Part shown: positions 1 to 5,547 of the stretch, in pieces
Position numbering within the stretch: the stretch's first letter is position 1
Layout of the letters: every line of letters begins with the position of its first letter
Source: Caulobacter sp.
GTDB lineage: Bacteria > Pseudomonadota > Alphaproteobacteria > Caulobacterales > Caulobacteraceae
Assembly (NCBI GenBank): GCA_028291125.1
Contig: JAQGIN010000345.1
Coordinates: 1-7,090, forward strand
Direction of reading: 5' to 3'
DNA: 7,090 nucleotides
The notes under the pieces: generated by a model
Seen by the model: only the letters and a program-made list of their open reading frames with translations
What the model was told of the DNA's origin: nothing
Databases searched by the model: none
Position numbers and translations under genes: made by a program

Positions 1-1
1 G

Positions 2-28
2 GCGACGGTCGCCTACGCCATTCCCTAG
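2..28 (+). CDS. Possible 3' end of a plus-strand gene entering from the left
   Basis: Reading frame 2 from the left edge encodes ATVAYAIP and stops at TAG 26-28, directly before the stop of the minus-strand lipoprotein gene. This would be a convergent gene ending with no spacer. Only eight residues are visible, so no product can be named. The frame could equally be chance; the left-hand flanking sequence would settle it. Confidence 0.2.
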   Translation, partial: ATVAYAIP

Positions 29-625
29 CTAGTGGACGAAGCCGTTCTTCAGCCCTTCGGCCATGTTCAGATGTTCCTGAACCACCGGGGCGGTCGCGGC
101 GGCGAAGGCCTTGATGGCGTCGACGTCGCCGTCCTGGGCGTAGCGCTGCATCAGGTTCAGGGCCGCCTGGTGAACATCGACCTGGTCGTCGGCGTAGGTC
201 TTGTCGAAGTCCTTGTCGCTGGCCTTGTTGAGGTCGTCGATTTTGTCCTGCAGGTCGGCGGGCAGGACGGCCGGCGGGGTGATGGCGACACCGGAGGCGG
301 CGATCGCGGCCTTCAGGGCGGCGGTCGACTTGGTGTGGGCGTCGATCATCATATTGGCGAACTTCTTCACCTCGGCGTTGGTCGAGCGCTTGACCGCGAT
401 CTTGGCGGCCTCGACCTCGTACATGTCGGTGGTGGCGGCCTTGGCGACGAAGTCGGGGGCCTTGTTCTCGGCCGAGGGGGTCGGCACGGTGGCGGCCGGA
501 TTGGCGTCCGGGGTGGCGGCCTGTTCGGCCGGGGTGGCGGCGCCCTTGGTTTCGGTCTTCGGGCCGCAGGCGGTGACGCTGAGGGCGGCGAGGGCCGCGC
601 CGACGATGAGCAGGTGACGGGTCAT
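29..625 (-). CDS. DUF4142-domain lipoprotein, likely periplasmic, stress-associated
   Basis: The 198-residue product starts with a lipoprotein signal peptide: Arg3/His4, a hydrophobic core, and a lipobox V17-T18-A19-C20, so Cys20 should be lipidated after cleavage. Residues 21 to about 55 form an Ala/Pro/Thr-rich linker. From about 56 to 195 the pattern is that of DUF4142, an all-helical ferritin-like fold: a first helical pair around MMIDAHTKS (about 92-100), then a Y-x-x-x-Q-V-x-x-H segment near 143-152 and a C-terminal P-V-V-Q-E-H-L helix. Biochemical function is unknown for this family; members are often secreted or envelope proteins. Only a weak purine-rich ribosome site (AAGAAAG) precedes the ATG. 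Upstream on the same strand, 75 bases from the ATG, is an EcfG-type promoter, suggesting general-stress expression. Family assignment is confident; the role is inferred. Confidence 0.9.
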   Translation of the reverse strand: MTRHLLIVGAALAALSVTACGPKTETKGAATPAEQAATPDANPAATVPTPSAENKAPDFVAKAATTDMYEVEAAKIAVKRSTNAEVKKFANMMIDAHTKSTAALKAAIAASGVAITPPAVLPADLQDKIDDLNKASDKDFDKTYADDQVDVHQAALNLMQRYAQDGDVDAIKAFAAATAPVVQEHLNMAEGLKNGFVH

Positions 626-699
626 GGCGGTTCTTTCTTCGTTGTGACGAAACGGCTCGACAAAAGGTCAGCGGAGCAGTTCGTCTGCGTGGCACAATG

Positions 700-725
700 A
701 ACTTCACGCCACCGTGATCGGTTCC
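700..725 (-). promoter_or_regulatory. Candidate EcfG (general stress sigma) promoter for the DUF4142 lipoprotein gene
   Basis: Read on the minus strand, GGAAC (725-721) is followed by 17 bases and AGTT, with GTT at 702-700. The alphaproteobacterial EcfG/SigT consensus is GGAAC-N16/17-CGTT, so this site has a perfect -35, a permitted spacer and one mismatch in the -10. It would give a leader of roughly 65 to 70 bases before the lipoprotein ATG at 625. It shares the GGAACCG core with the site at 3977-4002. Predicted from sequence only. Confidence 0.65.
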
Positions 726-745
726 AAAATGTCGGGGGAAAAAGC

Positions 746-1942
746 ATGTCCGAAGGGCCGCTGAGCGGGTTGCGGGTGATCGAGATGGGCTCGCTGATCG
801 CCGGGCCGTTCTGCGGCCAGGTGCTGGGCGATTTCGGCGCCGAGGTGATCAAACTCGAGGACCCCAAGGGTGGCGACCCGATGCGGCAATGGGGGCGGAC
901 CAAGCCCAAGGGCCAGTCGCCGTGGTGGCCGGTGATCGGCCGCAACAAGCGCTCGGTGACCCTGAACCTGCGCGACGCCGACGGCCGCGATGTGGCCCGC
1001 GCCCTGATCGCCAAGGCCGACGTGGTGGTCGAGAACTTCCGACCCGGCACGCTGGAGGGATGGGGTCTGGGCTATGAGGCCCTCGCCGCCGACAATCCCG
1101 GCCTGGTCATGGCTCGGGTCTCCGGCTTCGGCCAGACCGGCCCCTATTCGCATCGCGCCGGCTACGCCCTGATCGGCGAGGCGATGGGCGGCCTGCGGCA
1201 CATCACCGGCGAGGCCGACCGGCCGCCGGCTCGGGCCGGAATCTCGATCGGCGACAGCCTGGCCGGCCTCAACGCCGCCCTCGGCGTGATGATGGCGCTG
1301 CACGCTCGCCACGCCACCGGTCGCGGCCAAGTGGTCGACGCGGCGATCTATGAGAGCGTGCTGTCGGTGATGGAGAACCTGGTCACCGAATACGACCTGT
1401 CGGGCTATGTGCGTGAACGCTCCGGGGCCGTCCTGCCGGGCATCGCGCCATCGAACGTCTATCCCACCCTGAGCGGCGAGCTGATCCTGATCGGGGCCAA
1501 CCAAGACACCCTGTTCCGCCGCCTGTGCGAGGCCATGGGCGAGCCCGGCCTGGCCGACGACCCGCTCTATCGCGACCACGCCGCCCGCGGCGCCCACCAG
1601 GCGCGGCTCGACGCCCATATCGGCGCCTGGACCGGCACGCGGGAGATCGGCGCCCTGCTGGCCCTGCTCGAGGACAAGGGCGTCGCCGCCGGCCGGGTCT
1701 ATCGCGCCCCCGACATGCTCGACGACCCGCAGTTCCAGGCCCGCGATTCGATCGTCGAGGTGGCTCATCCGGTGTTCGGCAAGGTGAAGATGCAGAACGC
1801 CTTCCCGCGGCTGTCGGACACGCCCGGCGGCGTGCGCTGGCCGGGGCCGGCTCTGGGCGAGCACACCGAGGCGGTGCTGCGCGAGGTGGCCGGCCTCGAC
1901 CCGGCGCGGATCGCCGACCTCCGGGCCCGCGGCGTCGTCTAG
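746..1942 (+). CDS. CaiB/BaiF family III CoA-transferase
   Basis: The 398-residue product is full length for family III CoA-transferases, which move CoA between organic acids through an aspartyl-CoA anhydride. Family landmarks occur in order: LSGLRVIEMG at 6-15, GDFGAEVIKLE at 28-38, NKRSV at 67-71, NFRPG at 97-101, GFGQTGPY at 127-134, the catalytic Asp170 in ISIGDSLAG, GRGQVVDAAIYES at 193-203, and a C-terminal lobe with the LLEDKGVAAGRVY segment. The start is supported by a GGGGGAA ribosome site at 734-740, six bases before the ATG. The substrate cannot be read from sequence; carnitine, formyl/oxalate, succinyl/dicarboxylate and bile-acid enzymes all share these motifs. The PSNVYPT and GANQDTLFRRLCEAMG segments recall the succinyl-CoA:dicarboxylate branch, but that is only a suggestion. 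No acyl-CoA dehydrogenase or hydratase neighbour helps. It is cytosolic, with no signal or membrane segment. Confidence 0.93.
   Translation: MSEGPLSGLRVIEMGSLIAGPFCGQVLGDFGAEVIKLEDPKGGDPMRQWGRTKPKGQSPWWPVIGRNKRSVTLNLRDADGRDVARALIAKADVVVENFRPGTLEGWGLGYEALAADNPGLVMARVSGFGQTGPYSHRAGYALIGEAMGGLRHITGEADRPPARAGISIGDSLAGLNAALGVMMALHARHATGRGQVVDAAIYESVLSVMENLVTEYDLSGYVRERSGAVLPGIAPSNVYPTLSGELILIGANQDTLFRRLCEAMGEPGLADDPLYRDHAARGAHQARLDAHIGAWTGTREIGALLALLEDKGVAAGRVYRAPDMLDDPQFQARDSIVEVAHPVFGKVKMQNAFPRLSDTPGGVRWPGPALGEHTEAVLREVAGLDPARIADLRARGVV
1939..1942. other. Shared CTAG: overlapping stop codons of two convergent genes
   Basis: The palindrome CTAG supplies TAG (1940-1942) to the plus-strand CoA-transferase and TAG (read 1941-1939) to the minus-strand kinase. 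No intergenic base and no terminator hairpin separate the two genes, so each transcript must end inside the other gene or form a 3' antisense overlap. Confidence 0.95.
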
Positions 1943-3945
1943 CGCCGGCCGGTGACCTCGGCCAGGGCACGGGCGATCTGGCTGATATTGTAGGGCTTGC
2001 GGACGATCGGCGCGTCGAAGCCCATCGGCCCGGCCTTGTCGGCGTAGCCGGTGGCGAACACGAACGGACGGCCCTGGCGGCGCAGGATCTCGGCCACCGG
2101 GGCCACCGACTGGCCGTTGAGGTCGGCGTCCAGCACGGCGGCGTCGAACGGCCGGTCGAGCATGGCCAGGGCCTCGCCCAGCTCGGCGGCGCAGCCGACC
2201 ACGGTGACGCCGGAATCCTCCAGCCCCGCCTCCAGCTCGAGGGCCAGCAGCAGGGAGTCCTCGACGATCAGCACCTTCAGGCCGGCGATGGCGCCGGAGC
2301 GCAGCGGATTGTCGGCGCCGCTCAGCGTCTCGACGATGCGGTCGGGCTCGGGCTCGGCCGGCGTGTCGGCCGTCGTCTCGGCCAAGGCTTCGGGGCCAGC
2401 CAGGATCAGGGCGCTGACCCCGCCGCGGTGATAGTCGACGCGGGCGCTGCCGCCCAGTTCGCGGCCGACCACGCTCTCGACCAGGGTCGAGCCGAAGCCG
2501 CGCCGGCTCGGCGGCGAGGTCGGCGGGCCGCCGGTCTCCAGCCATTCCAGCCCGAAGCCGCCGTCGGGAGAGCGGCGCCAGACGATCTCCACCCGGCCGG
2601 TCTCGGTCGACAGGGCGCCGTACTTCACGGCGTTGACCGCCAGTTCGTGCAGGGTCAGGGACAGGGCCGCCGCGGCGCGCGGGGTGAGGAACAGTTCGGG
2701 GCCGTCCCAACGGGTCTGGGTCGGGGCGACGCCGCCCAGTTCGGCGGTGGCGATGCGGGCCAGGGTGGCGCCGCGCCAGCGGGCGGCGCTCAGCAGGTCA
2801 TGGGCCGAGCTCATCGCCTTCAGCCGGCCGGCGAAGGTCTTGAGGAAGGCGTCCAGCGACACGGTCTTGCGGGCCGACTGGGCGGCGACCGACTGCACCA
2901 CCGCCAGCAGGTTCTTGATCCGGTGGTCCAGCTCGGTGAGCAGGTTCTCGCGTTGCTCGGCGCGCTCGCGACGCTCGGTGACGTCCTGCACCACGCCGAT
3001 GACGTATTCCGGCGCGCCCTGGCCGTCACGGACCAGGACGCCGGCCGATCGGATCCAGCGCAGGCGGCCGTCGTCGGGACGGATGCAGCGGTACTCGACC
3101 TCGAAGCGGCCGCGCTCGGCCACCTGGGATTCGCAGGCGGCCTTGGTGGCGGCCCGGTCGTCGGGATGGACCGAGGCGTAGATCGCGTCGCCGTCCTCGG
3201 TGGAGATCTCGCGGGGGACGTCGCCGATGATCGCGGCCATGCGGGCGCTCACCCGCAAGGCGCCGGCCTTGCCGTTCCATTCGTATTCGCCGAGGTGGGC
3301 GGCGTCGATGGCCAGGTCGACGCGCTCGGCGTCAAGCGTGCGGGCGGCGGCGTGACGGGCGCTTTCGGCGTCCCGAAGCAGCTCTTCCATGGCCAGGCCC
3401 GCCAGATCGACCAGGGCCGAGGCCTGCGCCGCGTCGCCCGGCGGATGGGGCTCGGGATCGCCGAGCGCCAGCAGGCCGACGATGCGGCCGGCCGGGTCGG
3501 TCAGCGGCGCACAAGCGTAGAAACGGACATCCACCTGGCCGAGGGTTGGGATCAAGGCCTTGAGCCGCTGATCGTGGACAATATCGCCGCTGATCACCAC
3601 CTCGCCGAGATTGATCATCTGATCAGCCATTGAGCCGGCGCGGGGATATTCCCCGTCGACGATGCCGATGCGGGCCTTGAGCCACAGCCGATCCTCGTCG
3701 ACCAGAACGATGGCGGCGCGGGGGGCGTCGAACAGCTTGGCGGCGAGACGGGTGATGCGATCGAAACGCGGGTCGTTCGACGCTCCGTCCAGGGCGTTCA
3801 ACGCCCTCAAAGCCTGTAAACGGCTGGCTTCCGTCTCGGTTACTCGCACCCTGGCTGTGTCCTCCATGTTTGCGACCATAGACCCGCGCCACGCCAGGCG
3901 CGAGCGGGGATCATCGTCCATTTTGGCGCGTTTTGTCAGATCCAT
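1939..3945 (-). CDS. Hybrid HWE-family sensor histidine kinase (GAF-PAS-HWE kinase-receiver)
   Basis: This is a 668-residue soluble hybrid kinase with no signal peptide or membrane segment. A GAF domain spans about 45-190 (FYACAPL, 142-148), and a PAS_3-type domain about 208-325 (EYRCIRPDDGRLRWI, ending GVVQDVTERR). The HWE kinase core is about 333-515: phospho-acceptor His341 in LDHRIKN, an N-box HELAVNAVKYGALS at 433-446 with Asn438, the family's W-x-E signature (W468, E470) and RGFG at 482-485. A Pro/Glu-rich linker leads to a C-terminal receiver, about 556-664, with acidic pair E562/D563, phospho-acceptor D606 in VLDADLNG, T632 and K650. All key residues are present. The signal and output are unknown; with no DNA-binding domain it should act by phosphotransfer. 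The start is uncertain: in-frame ATGs lie at 3945, 3921, 3879 and 3867, none with a good ribosome site, and conserved sequence begins after residue 35. Confidence 0.95.
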   Translation of the reverse strand: MDLTKRAKMDDDPRSRLAWRGSMVANMEDTARVRVTETEASRLQALRALNALDGASNDPRFDRITRLAAKLFDAPRAAIVLVDEDRLWLKARIGIVDGEYPRAGSMADQMINLGEVVISGDIVHDQRLKALIPTLGQVDVRFYACAPLTDPAGRIVGLLALGDPEPHPPGDAAQASALVDLAGLAMEELLRDAESARHAAARTLDAERVDLAIDAAHLGEYEWNGKAGALRVSARMAAIIGDVPREISTEDGDAIYASVHPDDRAATKAACESQVAERGRFEVEYRCIRPDDGRLRWIRSAGVLVRDGQGAPEYVIGVVQDVTERRERAEQRENLLTELDHRIKNLLAVVQSVAAQSARKTVSLDAFLKTFAGRLKAMSSAHDLLSAARWRGATLARIATAELGGVAPTQTRWDGPELFLTPRAAAALSLTLHELAVNAVKYGALSTETGRVEIVWRRSPDGGFGLEWLETGGPPTSPPSRRGFGSTLVESVVGRELGGSARVDYHRGGVSALILAGPEALAETTADTPAEPEPDRIVETLSGADNPLRSGAIAGLKVLIVEDSLLLALELEAGLEDSGVTVVGCAAELGEALAMLDRPFDAAVLDADLNGQSVAPVAEILRRQGRPFVFATGYADKAGPMGFDAPIVRKPYNISQIARALAEVTGRR

Positions 3946-3976
3946 TGTGGTGAAGCTTGAACCTTGGCGCTACAAT

Positions 3977-4002
3977 GGAACCGCTCTCGCGGCCTTCGCG
4001 TT
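3977..4002 (+). promoter_or_regulatory. EcfG (general stress sigma) promoter for the DUF883 gene pair
   Basis: GGAAC at 3977-3981, a 17-base spacer, and CGTT at 3999-4002 form an exact match to the alphaproteobacterial EcfG/SigT consensus GGAAC-N16/17-CGTT. It lies in the 116-bp gap between the divergent kinase and the DUF883 gene and points at the latter. The expected transcript start is a few bases past 4002, leaving a leader of about 50 bases with a GGAG ribosome site at 4052-4055, six bases before the ATG at 4062. Confidence 0.8.
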
Positions 4003-4061
4003 GACCGGGCGCAGCTTCCACGGCTGCTCGCCGCTGGCGGGGGCCGCAACCGGAGACGATC

Positions 4062-4415
4062 ATGGCCGCAGACAATCTGAATTCCACATTCGATGAAGCC
4101 GACAAGGCGAAGTCCGCCGCCGGCTCGGCCGCGACCCACGCCGAACGGAGCTTCAACGAGGCGACCGCCGCCGCCAAGACCACCCTGGCCGAGGCGGCCA
4201 AGCGCGTCGAGAAGACGCTGGCCGAGGGCCTCGACACCCTCCGCGCCCAAAGCCGAACCTATACCGACAACGCCGGGCAACGCCTCGACGAGGCCCAGCG
4301 CTACGTCACCGAACGCGTCAAGGAGCGCCCGCTGACCGCCACCCTGGCCGGCGTCGGCGTCGGCCTGCTGCTCGGCCTGCTGCTCGCTGGGAACCGCGGC
4401 GGCAACCGCCGGTGA
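4062..4415 (+). CDS. DUF883/ElaB-YqjD-like C-tail-anchored membrane protein
   Basis: The product is a 117-residue protein. Residues 1-85 are charged, Ala-rich and helix-forming with no hydrophobic stretch. They are followed by RVKERP (85-90) and a single Gly/Leu-rich membrane helix at about 92-109 (GVGVGLLLGLLLAG), then a basic tail NRGGNRR. This layout is that of the DUF883 (ElaB/YqjD/YgaM) family, whose E. coli members are stationary-phase inner-membrane proteins; YqjD binds ribosomes through its soluble part. Whether this protein does so is unknown. A GGAG site at 4052-4055 fixes the ATG. The gene follows an exact EcfG-type promoter and its TGA overlaps the GTG of the next membrane-protein gene, so the two form a stress-linked operon. 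Confidence 0.88.
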   Translation: MAADNLNSTFDEADKAKSAAGSAATHAERSFNEATAAAKTTLAEAAKRVEKTLAEGLDTLRAQSRTYTDNAGQRLDEAQRYVTERVKERPLTATLAGVGVGLLLGLLLAGNRGGNRR

Positions 4416-4810
4416 TCTTCGAAAAGACCCTGATGACCCTGGCGGCGGCGGCGGCGATCGCCGCCGCCGCCGCCGTTGGCGTGGTGGCCGCGGCGTTCGC
4501 GCTTTACGCCGTGGTGATCCCGCATGTCGGCGCGGCCGGCGCGGCGGCGATCGTCGCCGCGGTGGCGGCGGTGATCGTGGCGATCGCCGGCCTGCTGGCG
4601 GCGCGCAAGGTCGAGGCCCGCGGCCAAGGCCAACAGGCGCCGCACGACGCCATCGGCATCGCCGAGCGGGTGTTCGAGCTCGCCAAGGAGCGCCCGATCC
4701 TGTCGATCGGCGCGGCCCTGGCGGCGGGGGTCTTCGCGCTGCGCAATCCCATCCTCTTGGCCGCGGTGGCCAAGGCCTTCCTGGACACCAAGCGCCCGCC
4801 GCAACGTTAG
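4412..4810 (+). CDS. Small Ala-rich integral membrane protein coupled to the DUF883 gene
   Basis: The 132-residue product has two strongly hydrophobic helices at about 9-35 and 40-64, a short basic/polar stretch (KVEARGQGQQAPHD), then KERP at 92-95 followed by a third moderately hydrophobic segment at about 96-120. The GTG start at 4412 overlaps the TGA of the upstream gene (GTGA), implying translational coupling; an in-frame ATG at 4433 is an alternative. Placement after a DUF883 gene recalls the E. coli yqjD-yqjE pair, and related proteins are often labelled phage-holin-like, but nothing indicates a lytic function. The KERP-plus-helix tail resembles that of the partner protein, pointing to a joint membrane role. 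I cannot assign a specific function. The codons for the first helix form a perfect 34-bp palindrome. Confidence 0.8.
   Translation: MIFEKTLMTLAAAAAIAAAAAVGVVAAAFALYAVVIPHVGAAGAAAIVAAVAAVIVAIAGLLAARKVEARGQGQQAPHDAIGIAERVFELAKERPILSIGAALAAGVFALRNPILLAAVAKAFLDTKRPPQR
4441..4474. repeat. Perfect 34-bp GC-only-armed palindrome inside a coding region
   Basis: Fourteen bases of GGC repeat, CGATCG, then fourteen bases of CCG repeat form a perfect inverted repeat. In frame it is GCG five times, ATC, then GCC five times, encoding AAAAAIAAAAA of the first membrane helix. The mRNA could fold into a very stable hairpin with a GAUC loop about 30 bases after the GTG start. Confidence 0.9.
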
Positions 4811-4880
4811 ATCCCGTTTTTTTTAGTAGCCAGCGTTCCAGGCCGATCTCTCCCGGAGCGCCTTCCCGTGGAGCGACCCC
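4811..4880 (+). other. Intergenic leader of the superoxide dismutase gene with a T8 tract
   Basis: This 70-bp gap holds eight consecutive T residues at 4817-4824, unusual in such GC-rich DNA, but I find no GC stem immediately upstream, so it is not a standard terminator. A GGAG ribosome site at 4870-4873 lies seven bases before the dismutase ATG. I cannot recognise a promoter; no EcfG, sigma-54 or clear housekeeping match points at the dismutase gene. Confidence 0.5.
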
Positions 4881-5504
4881 ATGTTCAAGCTGCCCGATCT
4901 TCCCTACGCCTATGACGCCTTGCAGCCGACGGTCTCGGCCGACACGCTGCACTTCCACCATGACAAGCACCACGCGGCCTATGTCACGGCGCTGAACGGC
5001 CTGATCCAGCCCGGCGACAGCCGGTCGCTCGAGGCGGTGATTCGCGACGCCCCGCCCGGCAAACTGTTCAACAACGCCGCCCAGGCCTGGAACCACGCCT
5101 TCTTCTGGGACAGCATGACCCCGACCAAGGGCGCGCCCAGCGCCGGCCTGGCCGCGGCCATCGCCGCGGCGTTCGGCGACCTGGCCGGTCTGAAGACCGC
5201 CTTCGTCACTGAGGGCGTCGGCCACTTCGCGTCGGGCTGGGTGTGGCTGGTCGCCGAGGGCGGCGCGCTAAAGGTGATCTCGACCCACGACGCGGCCGAT
5301 ACCCTGACCCAGCCGGGCGTGACGCCGCTGCTGGTCTGCGATCTGTGGGAGCACGCCTACTATCTGGACCACCAGAACAACCGCAAGGGCTTCCTGGAAG
5401 CCTGGTTCGACGCCCTGCCCAACTGGGCCCTGGCCGACCGGCAGTGGTCGGCGGCCCAGGGCTCGGGCGAGGCCTGGCGCTATCCGGATCCGGTCGCGGC
5501 CTGA
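4881..5504 (+). CDS. sodB: Iron-type superoxide dismutase (Fe/Mn-SOD family)
   Basis: The 207-residue cytosolic enzyme converts superoxide to hydrogen peroxide and oxygen; there is no signal peptide. All four metal ligands of the Fe/Mn family are visible: His26 in HFHHDKHHAAYV, His72 in AWNHAFFW, and Asp154 and His158 in DLWEHAYYLDHQNNR. Tyr34 matches the conserved active-site tyrosine. Gln68, in NNAAQAWNH, is the position that carries the solvent-bonding Gln in iron enzymes (Gly in manganese enzymes), so iron is the likely metal. The usual FGSGW motif reads FASGW at 116-120. The start has a GGAG site at 4870-4873 and the N-terminus aligns with family members (LPDLPYAYDAL). It lies 70 bp after the membrane-protein pair and is followed by a strong terminator, so it may be the last gene of a stress-induced transcript or have its own promoter. 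Confidence 0.97.
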   Translation: MFKLPDLPYAYDALQPTVSADTLHFHHDKHHAAYVTALNGLIQPGDSRSLEAVIRDAPPGKLFNNAAQAWNHAFFWDSMTPTKGAPSAGLAAAIAAAFGDLAGLKTAFVTEGVGHFASGWVWLVAEGGALKVISTHDAADTLTQPGVTPLLVCDLWEHAYYLDHQNNRKGFLEAWFDALPNWALADRQWSAAQGSGEAWRYPDPVAA

Positions 5505-5514
5505 TCCAAGTCCG

Positions 5515-5542
5515 AACGGCGCGGCCTCGGCCGCGCCGTTTT
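5515..5542 (+). terminator. Intrinsic terminator after the superoxide dismutase gene
   Basis: A perfect 11-bp stem (AACGGCGCGGC at 5515-5525 with its complement at 5530-5540) and a CTCG loop are followed by TTTT (5539-5542, partly within the stem) and then CGGTTTC. It begins ten bases after the dismutase stop. It also ends five bases from the stop of the convergent metallophosphoesterase, but on the minus strand no T-tract follows the stem, so it acts mainly for the plus strand. Confidence 0.88.
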
Positions 5543-5547
5543 CGGTT

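Noticed and set aside
690..706. TGGCAC resembling a sigma-54 -24 element upstream of the CoA-transferase
   Set aside because: No TTGC element occurs at the required spacing; the following bases read AATGAACTTC.
704..2710. A 668-codon minus-strand open frame across the CoA-transferase and the kinase end
   Set aside because: It has no recognisable domain and Pro/Arg/Gly-rich composition; it is out of frame with the real kinase and antisense to a complete CoA-transferase.
1525..3633. A 702-codon open frame on the plus strand antisense to the kinase
   Set aside because: It is low-complexity Gly/Arg/Ala sequence without any domain, lies across the end of the CoA-transferase and opposite a kinase with all catalytic motifs, and is the expected result of GC-rich third positions.
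4390..4416. Another GGAAC at 4390-4394 as an EcfG promoter for the second membrane protein
   Set aside because: No CGTT or GTT follows at 16 to 17 bases, and the site lies in the coding end of the DUF883 gene.
4412..4810. Phage holin as evidence of a prophage
   Set aside because: Only hydrophobicity supports it; there is no endolysin, structural or integrase gene nearby, and DUF883-linked membrane proteins are ordinary chromosomal genes.
4808..4839. Minus-strand GGAAC at 4839-4835 in the dismutase leader
   Set aside because: At the proper spacing the -10 reads as an A-rich run instead of CGTT, and it points away from the dismutase into the antisense of the membrane gene.
3936..5225. Minus-strand 429-codon frame opposite the DUF883 pair and dismutase
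   Set aside because: The plus-strand genes have ribosome sites, coupled starts and family motifs, whereas this frame is Arg/Pro/Gly repeats only.
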